Positions 62,901-64,000 of a stretch of DNA of 64,000 bases are shown piece after piece (within the stretch, counting starts at the first letter, position 1; every line of letters begins with the position of its first letter). Position numbers and translations under genes: made by a program. The DNA is from Branchiostoma floridae (Eukaryota; Chordata; Leptocardii; Amphioxiformes; Branchiostomatidae). The notes under the pieces are model-generated. The model saw nothing but the letters and a program-made list of their open reading frames with translations. It made no database searches and was not told where the DNA came from. The stretch is taken from assembly GCF_000003815.2 (NCBI RefSeq), contig NC_049980.1, forward strand, positions 23,261,249 through 23,325,248, read 5' to 3'.

Positions 62901-63721
62901 TGAATGAAAATAACCCTTTTGGTAGAAGTGTATTTCCTCTCCTAGAGAAGAATACACAACAACAGAAAGCCAGGAAAGTTCACTGATATTTACTCTAAAC
63001 TGAGAGACTTAAAGTACAAGGGTATAACTACTGTCTGGTGGGACACATGTAATCAATGAAAATACATTTCTGATTTACCTCAGGAACACCATCCTGTAAT
63101 GCTTGAATTCTTACAGTATGACTGGTCTCTCCAACTTCAAACCGAGCCACTCCCACTCCACCCAGGAAGTTGGCTTCTCCATTAGGCTCTATGGTGTACT
63201 GAACCGTACGTGGCACCAGCGCACCTCCATCTCGAATTATGGTGGAGAGGATCAGCTCACCCTCCTGCAAATGATCATTCCCATTTTACAAACACAAATA
63301 ATACTACATGACATCCATTTTTATGCATTAGAAAAAGAAAAGAAGTTCACTTTTAATGCAAAATGCTGAAGGTGGAGGCAAGAGCAACAGAAGACATATG
63401 ATTACAGAACATCATGGAGATTGTTTAGCTCTTATAATGCCCATTTATGCCATTAGCAATATTTTTCTCCAAAAATGTTTCGACACTATACTTCAATGAC
63501 ACATACCTGCACCACAAAAGGTCCAACAGTGCTATCAGAAAAGGAGAATATTCCCCCTGCATCATCGTTCTCCTCTATCACCACGTTCACAGTTTCAAAC
63601 CCAGGTTTGAGTTTCTGTGTTGAGGACGGCACCACACTTTGGAGTTCTACTGTGAATGTCTCATCTGTCTCTGCGATATCATCAGGGAGAATCTCGATGC
63701 TGATGTTTTTCAAGCTCTCTC
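20624..63721 (-). CDS. ADGRV1: ADGRV1 (VLGR1/GPR98) orthologue, 92 exons seen, 5' end outside window
   Basis: Giant adhesion GPCR. In vertebrates it forms the ankle links of hair-cell stereocilia and the periciliary fibres of photoreceptors, bound through its tail to whirlin and other Usher 2 proteins. Here 92 exons run from 63507-63721 down to 20624-20941, with acceptors and donors set by frame continuity. Their sum is about 16.6 kb, or about 5,540 codons. Domain order is Calx-beta x5, LamG, Calx-beta, PAN-like insert, Calx-beta, EPTP propeller, Calx-beta, GAIN/GPS, 7TM, tail ending D-T-H-L. About 33 Calx-beta ends (N-D-D-P-x-G-V-x-x-F) are visible. Human ADGRV1 has about 6,300 residues, so some hundreds of N-terminal residues and the signal peptide are missing beyond base 64,000. 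All introns are under 1 kb. Two introns use GC donors. Introns not listed separately contain nothing I recognise. Small errors at individual splice sites are possible, but the summed frame is consistent. Confidence 0.95.
21106..23039 (-). CDS. ADGRV1: ADGRV1 exons: seven-transmembrane region TM2-TM7
   Basis: Exons: 22923-23039 (TM2 end, TM3), 22511-22592 (loop and TM4 start), 22250-22352 (TM4), 21830-21987 (ECL2 and TM5), 21566-21687 (TM6), 21106-21285 (TM7 and proximal tail). Helices are visible as I-V-L-H-Y-F-F-L-A-Q-F-T-W-M-F-I, L-P-V-L-V-V-G-V-F-I-I-V-V-F, G-P-A-L-L-C-L-V-V-V-I-G-V, F-M-Y-L-F-V-V-L-T-W-V-F-G and V-Y-M-L-V-V-Y-V-L-L. The class B2 disulfide pair is present: Cys before TM3 (G-S-C-A-A-L) and Cys at the start of ECL2 (C-L-I-P-N-G-Y). 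Each helix sits largely on its own exon. Confidence 0.94.
23340..24800 (-). CDS. ADGRV1: ADGRV1 large exon: last Calx-beta, GAIN domain, GPS, TM1 and part of TM2
   Basis: A single 1,461-bp exon, by far the longest of the gene. It begins P-E-F-P-V inside a Calx-beta repeat, continues with the last repeat (N-S-D-Y-P-Y-G-L-L-Q-F), then about 240 residues of GAIN domain. The GPS has its four Cys/Trp framework (C-V-T-W-N, T-T-G-C, C-A-C-T-H-M-S). After the cleavage point come the tethered-agonist region (S-D-Y-A-A-Q-A), TM1 (Y-A-A-C-F-I-T-I-I-G-M-A-L-T-I-L) and the start of TM2 (L-H-M-H-L-A-F-A-C-M-A-T-Q). The GAIN domain self-cleaves the receptor into extracellular and membrane subunits in this family. 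Confidence 0.95.
23523..23528 (-). other. ADGRV1: GPS autoproteolysis point (H-M|S)
   Basis: The Met codon is at 23526-23528 and the Ser codon at 23523-23525. The H-x-[S/T] triad required for GPS self-cleavage is intact, so the receptor is predicted to be cleaved as in vertebrate ADGRV1. Confidence 0.85.
25145..33948 (-). CDS. ADGRV1: ADGRV1 exons: membrane-proximal Calx-beta block
   Basis: Exons: 33837-33948, 33564-33687, 33277-33425, 32759-33177, 32258-32524, 31758-31898 (GC donor), 31167-31405, 30726-30882, 30256-30323, 29959-30055, 29678-29788, 29270-29448, 28355-28531, 27853-28108, 27448-27615, 26765-26937, 26403-26543, 25560-25712, 25145-25297. Repeat ends include K-N-D-N-A-E-G-V-I-Q-F, R-S-D-S-P-S-G-L-V-G-F, H-G-D-P-N-G-V-V-E-F, A-N-D-D-P-H-G-V-F-A-V, Q-N-D-N-P-H-G-V-F-S-F and G-N-D-G-Q-N-G-E-I-G-F. 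The repeat ending in 29678-29788 is degenerate (A-G-N-S-H-I-G-F). This block leads into the GAIN-encoding exon. Confidence 0.92.
25868..25878. repeat. Left target-site duplication of intronic LINE
   Basis: AAGAATATGGC, repeated exactly at 26363-26373 on the far side of the insertion. Confidence 0.85.
25874..26173 (+). pseudogene. LINE ORF2 C-terminal fragment (99 codons)
   Basis: Encodes the last hundred or so residues of a LINE ORF2. The ATG at 25874 belongs to the target-site duplication and became in-frame by chance, so it is not a true start. No catalytic residues are present. Confidence 0.75.
25879..26362 (+). mobile_element. 5'-truncated LINE inserted in an ADGRV1 intron
   Basis: A 484-bp insertion flanked by an 11-bp duplication and ending in an A run (26356-26364), the signature of target-primed reverse transcription. 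It lies antisense to ADGRV1. It opens within an ORF2 C-terminus: the frame to 26173 has L-I-L-L-L-G-N-I-F-V-C-K-N, then F-Y-K-L-E-K-N-I-A-I and H-R-G-K-W, a pattern common at the end of LINE reverse-transcriptase proteins. The last part is a 3' UTR. A different element from the one at 8.3 kb. Confidence 0.85.
26363..26373. repeat. Right target-site duplication of intronic LINE
   Basis: Exact copy of 25868-25878. It ends 29 bp short of the donor side of exon 26403-26543. Confidence 0.85.
27241..27278. repeat. Small hairpin in ADGRV1 intron
   Basis: TGGGCTTAC (27241-27249) and GTAAGCCCA (27270-27278) form a perfect 9-bp stem. The loop contains the palindrome GTACATGTAC. Confidence 0.5.
28820..28840 (-). 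promoter_or_regulatory. RE1/NRSE-like site, core perfect
   Basis: On the - strand it matches the vertebrate REST core CAGCACC-N2-GGACAG at every fixed base, preceded by TT. A weaker copy with a broken right half overlaps 28781-28796. It lies in the intron 28532-29269. Confidence 0.45.
28972..29175. mobile_element. Foldback MITE-like element, 204 bp
   Basis: Perfect 24-bp terminal inverted repeats lie at 28972-28995 and 29152-29175, beginning AGGCTTAGGTCAC. Further GC-rich inverted sequence (GGCCCGG type) lies just inside. No coding capacity. It sits in an ADGRV1 intron. A clear target-site duplication was not seen. Confidence 0.75.
30436..30560 (+). repeat. Possible tRNA-derived SINE relic
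   Basis: Contains GGTTTGAATCC at 30489-30499, one base off a pol III B-box (GGTTCGAATCC), about 45 bp after an A-box-like stretch near 30444-30459. It is followed by a 'gttgtg...gggcaaaaggcagt' segment of the kind found in animal tRNA-SINE bodies. Degenerate, in an ADGRV1 intron. Confidence 0.4.
33991..34027. repeat. Two-copy direct repeat
   Basis: 'tataattttgctatcaga' occurs twice at a 19-bp period inside an intron; probably replication slippage. Confidence 0.6.
34226..39827 (-). CDS. ADGRV1: ADGRV1 exons: Calx-beta block after EPTP
   Basis: Exons: 39623-39827, 39343-39492, 38951-39080, 38650-38845, 38097-38232, 37135-37311, 36634-36875, 36352-36480, 35854-36018, 35448-35568, 35052-35175, 34763-34901, 34226-34411. 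Repeat ends are S-N-D-N-A-H-G-I-I-G-F, P-N-D-S-P-H-G-V-V-G-W, E-N-D-D-A-Q-G-Y-L-Q-F, Q-N-D-S-P-Y-G-L-F-Q-F, a degenerate P-N-T-G-A-A-G-N-V-S-I, and A-S-D-Y-P-Y-G-R-F-E-F. Exon 35854-36018 holds a second N-D-D-P-A-G-V-V-V-F only about 20 residues after the previous one. I read it as a linker, not as a repeat. Confidence 0.92.
36560..36579. repeat. C10-A10 homopolymer tract
   Basis: Ten C followed directly by ten A in the intron next to exon 36352-36480; likely length-polymorphic. Confidence 0.8.
37312..38096 (-). other. ADGRV1 intron, 785 bp, nothing found
   Basis: One of the longest introns of the gene. It contains no repeat, open frame or motif that I can support, and the exons on both sides join in frame (V-D-I-L-P to D-N-A-P-E-G-D-E). 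Confidence 0.6.
40001..42655 (-). CDS. ADGRV1: ADGRV1 exons: EPTP/EAR repeats, seven-bladed propeller
   Basis: Exons: 42435-42655, 42041-42187, 41690-41809, 41361-41509, 40994-41133, 40620-40748, 40425-40501, 40001-40170. Blade signatures in order are T-Y-F-V-V-V-S-D-D, Y-L-A-V-A-N-Y-G, Y-L-V-V-A-N-Y-M-D, Y-L-A-I-A-N-H-Y-D, Y-V-V-F-T-N-S-R-D, H-L-V-I-A-N-T-D and L-L-A-C-A-N-Y-G-D, so seven repeats. Each is followed by a Y-[KR]-W-like strand. EPTP repeats also occur in LGI1 and TSPEAR and mediate protein contacts. The donor of 40994-41133 was set at AACA|gtaggt because only that keeps frame with good consensus. Confidence 0.92.
40951..40971 (+). promoter_or_regulatory. RE1/NRSE-like site, one core mismatch
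   Basis: TTCAGCACCAAGGA, then GAGAGCC. The left half is perfect and the right half reads GGAGAG instead of GGACAG. It is a weaker match than the other intronic sites. Confidence 0.3.
42970..49500 (-). CDS. ADGRV1: ADGRV1 exons: Calx-beta block between PAN-like exon and EPTP propeller
   Basis: Exons: 49131-49500, 48510-48626, 47400-47594 (GC donor), 46972-47108, 46666-46765, 46194-46373, 45739-45899, 45464-45557, 45136-45220, 44754-44892, 44385-44526, 43914-44170, 43356-43537, 42970-43094. Calx-beta ends seen are T-N-D-A-A-N-G-M-F-A-I, A-N-D-N-V-A-G-R-V-G-F, S-N-E-P-H-G-V-V-G-L, A-N-D-G-T-K-G-V-M-I-F, A-N-D-D-A-Q-G-I-I-S-F and A-N-D-Y-P-Y-G-R-I-D-I. The intron between 47594 and 48510 is mostly a 41-bp minisatellite. 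The junction 48510/47594 rebuilds E-T-K-K-Y-V-V-V-G-I-V-D-D, proving that this intron is spliced out cleanly at those sites. Confidence 0.92.
47693..48469. repeat. 19-copy 41-bp minisatellite with RE1-like junctions
   Basis: Nineteen head-to-tail units of 41 bp (one of 39) begin at 47693 with 'tgctgaat', and fill 777 of the 915 bp of the ADGRV1 intron 47595-48509. Units come in two classes, ending 'aagtgtttgtccctgg' or 'gggggctgtccctgg'. On the - strand, which is the transcript sense, second-class junctions read CAGCACC-N2-GGACAG. This is exact at 47720-47740, 47802-47822, 47923-47943, 48087-48107 and 48251-48271, and one base off at several others. Units 3-5 and 6-8 repeat as a trimer. The long open frames across it arise because the unit has few stops; it is not a gene. 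Confidence 0.95.
48886..49050. repeat. Degenerate tandem repeat in ADGRV1 intron
   Basis: Segments containing 'aacacc', 'agtgcaatccaaata', 'aggaagtaa' and 'agcttccctt' recur two to three times imperfectly between exons 49131-49500 and 48510-48626. Confidence 0.5.
49790..49989 (-). CDS. ADGRV1: ADGRV1 exon with cysteine-rich PAN/apple-like insert
   Basis: One exon of 200 bp inserted inside a Calx-beta domain. It contains A-C-A-R-V-C-L-L-E-R-A-C-S-S-F-Q-Y-S and then D-R-N-C-S-W-M, so the spacing is C-x3-C-x5-C-x11-C-x-W, followed by a Y-Y-Q-K end. The C..C.....C.SF.Y pattern is reminiscent of PAN/apple modules, which bind proteins or glycans. The domain call is a similarity judgement by eye. 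Acceptor tgacag|, donor GAT|gtaaga, and frame joins Q-K-D-T-V-D to A-N-E-L-Y. Confidence 0.85.
50226..57124 (-). CDS. ADGRV1: ADGRV1 exons: Calx-beta block between LamG and PAN-like exon
   Basis: Exons: 56910-57124, 56443-56675, 56062-56253, 55535-55726, 55044-55173, 54603-54745, 54141-54293, 53634-53822, 53299-53393, 52873-53051, 52475-52645, 51966-52224, 51531-51656, 51220-51338, 50550-50752, 50226-50356. Repeat ends include S-D-N-A-N-G-L-F-G-F, N-D-Y-P-Y-G-L-F-Q, S-D-G-A-Y-G-T-V-Q-F, N-D-D-P-Y-G-V-F-L-F, N-D-N-A-N-G-I-L-Q-L, S-D-D-P-H-G-V-F and N-D-N-P-H-G-V-V-Q-F. Exon 56443-56675 carries a Cys pair (C-T-P-N-P-T-S-E-G-T-N-V-S-C) unusual for Calx-beta, possibly a local disulfide loop. The last exon breaks off inside a Calx-beta domain, which resumes after the PAN-like exon. 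Confidence 0.92.
57396..59361 (-). CDS. ADGRV1: ADGRV1 exons: LamG/pentraxin-like domain
   Basis: Exons 59211-59361, 58645-58862, 58334-58464 and 57396-57532 read as one concanavalin-like jelly roll. Visible hallmarks are L-A-L-Y-F-T-G-S-D-G-S-Y-L-Q-V, 'RSGFTMSTWVQPD.D.DG..IS', 'YYSLKL', R-W-H-H-M-A-V-T-V-G-N-G-M-V-D-F-Y-I-D-G and G-S-M-Q-D-V-R-I-Y-A-R-K-L-T. Vertebrate ADGRV1 has the same single LamG-like domain in its N-terminal third. The last codon is split CG|T and joins exon 56910-57124. Confidence 0.92.
57533..58333 (-). repeat. ADGRV1 intron with GATT/GATG microsatellite
   Basis: An 801-bp intron inside the LamG region. At about 58083-58137 it carries a 12-bp-period GATTGATTGATG tract. 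Nothing else recognised. Confidence 0.75.
59469..59489 (+). promoter_or_regulatory. RE1/NRSE-like site, core perfect
   Basis: TTCAGCACCAAGGACAG, then GAGA. All 13 fixed core bases match. It is followed by 'cactgcatggaa', also seen after the site at 61973, so the sites may be copies of a short repeat. Confidence 0.45.
59578..59598 (+). promoter_or_regulatory. RE1/NRSE-like site, core perfect
   Basis: TTCAGCACCAAGGACAG, then GGAC, 109 bp from the previous site in the same intron. Upstream 'agaagtatttt' resembles the flank of the 61973 copy. Confidence 0.45.
59818..63721 (-). CDS. ADGRV1: ADGRV1 exons: Calx-beta repeats upstream of LamG
   Basis: Exons in transcript order: 63507-63721, 63079-63264, 62526-62679, 62037-62230, 61656-61779, 61129-61380, 60805-60940, 60258-60478, 59818-60029. 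They contain five Calx-beta ends: N-D-D-A-G-G-I-F-S-F, N-D-D-P-Y-G-V-F-S-F, N-D-D-A-V-Y-F, S-D-D-P-N-G-V-F-S-F and N-D-D-P-Y-G-R-F-M-F. Each repeat follows the usual order: R-x-x-G-x-x-G strand, F-x-x-G-E strand, D-D-x-x-P-E turn with E-x-F, then G-G-A. These Asp/Glu-rich loops are the Ca2+-binding type of the family. Each repeat is spread over about two exons. Confidence 0.92.
60151..60213. repeat. Hairpin enclosing three CACGTG boxes
   Basis: GCTGAAGTTCA (60151-60161) and TGAACTTCAGC (60203-60213) form a perfect 11-bp stem. Between and overlapping them are CACGTG hexamers at 60160-60165, 60173-60178 and 60186-60191, at an exact 13-bp period. CACGTG is the palindromic E-box of bHLH factors such as USF, MITF and CLOCK. 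Lies in the intron next to exon 60258-60478. Confidence 0.75.
61973..61993 (+). promoter_or_regulatory. RE1/NRSE-like site, core perfect
   Basis: TTCAGCACCAAGGACAG, then GGAA, in the intron 61780-62036. Shares short flanks with the two sites near 59.5 kb. Confidence 0.45.
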
Positions 63722-64000
63722 CTGAACATAGAAAAATTGTACAAATATGTATTAAATAACTGTAACTATACGATATTCTGTTGACTTCACTAATAGAAGT
63801 ATAATTATAGTTAATTCCTGACATGGGTATGCAAACTTCCAACCACATGTCCATTGGTTTAAATTCTAGAGTAGAGATCCATCTTAATTCTTACATTGTC
63901 TGGTAAAATACTTGACAAGCAAGGTTTACTTTGTTTAAAGTTTAGAATATTATCATGATCTAATTAATTAGAATAAATTGCATATTGTGAATAACCCTCA
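63722..64000 (-). other. Partial ADGRV1 intron at window edge
   Basis: The acceptor ttcag| of exon 63507-63721 lies at 63722. No further exon is visible before base 64,000, so the gene continues outside the window. Confidence 0.75.

Overview
The window looks like nuclear DNA of an invertebrate deuterostome, most likely an amphioxus (Branchiostoma). The reasons are two intron-rich animal genes with short spliceosomal introns, 5'-truncated LINEs, a foldback MITE and minisatellites. The species is inferred from overall style, not shown by a marker. Nothing bacterial or viral was recognised. Layout: bases 1 to about 15,900 hold no gene I can support. This stretch contains a degenerate repeat block at 1-975 that carries three inverted octamer pairs, a short possible LINE relic near 7 kb, and a 5'-truncated LINE at 8.3-9.24 kb whose 241-codon terminal frame is still open. 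Bases 15,920-19,538 on the + strand hold a complete eight-exon orthologue of GTDC1 (the tRNA-queuosine mannosyltransferase, QTMAN). Bases 20,624-63,721 on the - strand hold 92 recognisable exons of an ADGRV1 (VLGR1/GPR98) orthologue. The two genes converge tail to tail, with poly(A) signals about 100 bp apart. ADGRV1: the exons add up to about 16.6 kb of coding sequence (about 5,540 codons, a length divisible by three). The 5' end, with the signal peptide and the first Calx-beta repeats, lies beyond base 64,000. In protein order the window holds five Calx-beta repeats, a LamG/pentraxin-like domain, more Calx-beta repeats interrupted by a cysteine-rich PAN/apple-like exon, a seven-bladed EPTP (EAR) propeller, the remaining Calx-beta repeats (about 33 in the window), the GAIN domain with a GPS of the form H-M-S, seven transmembrane helices, and a cytoplasmic tail ending in the class I PDZ ligand D-T-H-L. 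The domain order matches vertebrate ADGRV1, the giant adhesion GPCR of the Usher 2 ankle-link complex. Most notable signal: one ADGRV1 intron is largely a 19-copy, 41-bp minisatellite whose unit junctions spell the vertebrate REST/NRSF (RE1/NRSE) core CAGCACC-N2-GGACAG. Four further core-perfect copies of the same motif are scattered in other introns of the gene. Other points are two GC-AG introns supported by reading frame, a triple CACGTG array inside a hairpin, a cluster of rare restriction sites inside a hairpin in GTDC1 intron 1, and a LINE insertion with an 11-bp target-site duplication 29 bp from an ADGRV1 splice donor. The two genes have no evident joint function; they are neighbours only.
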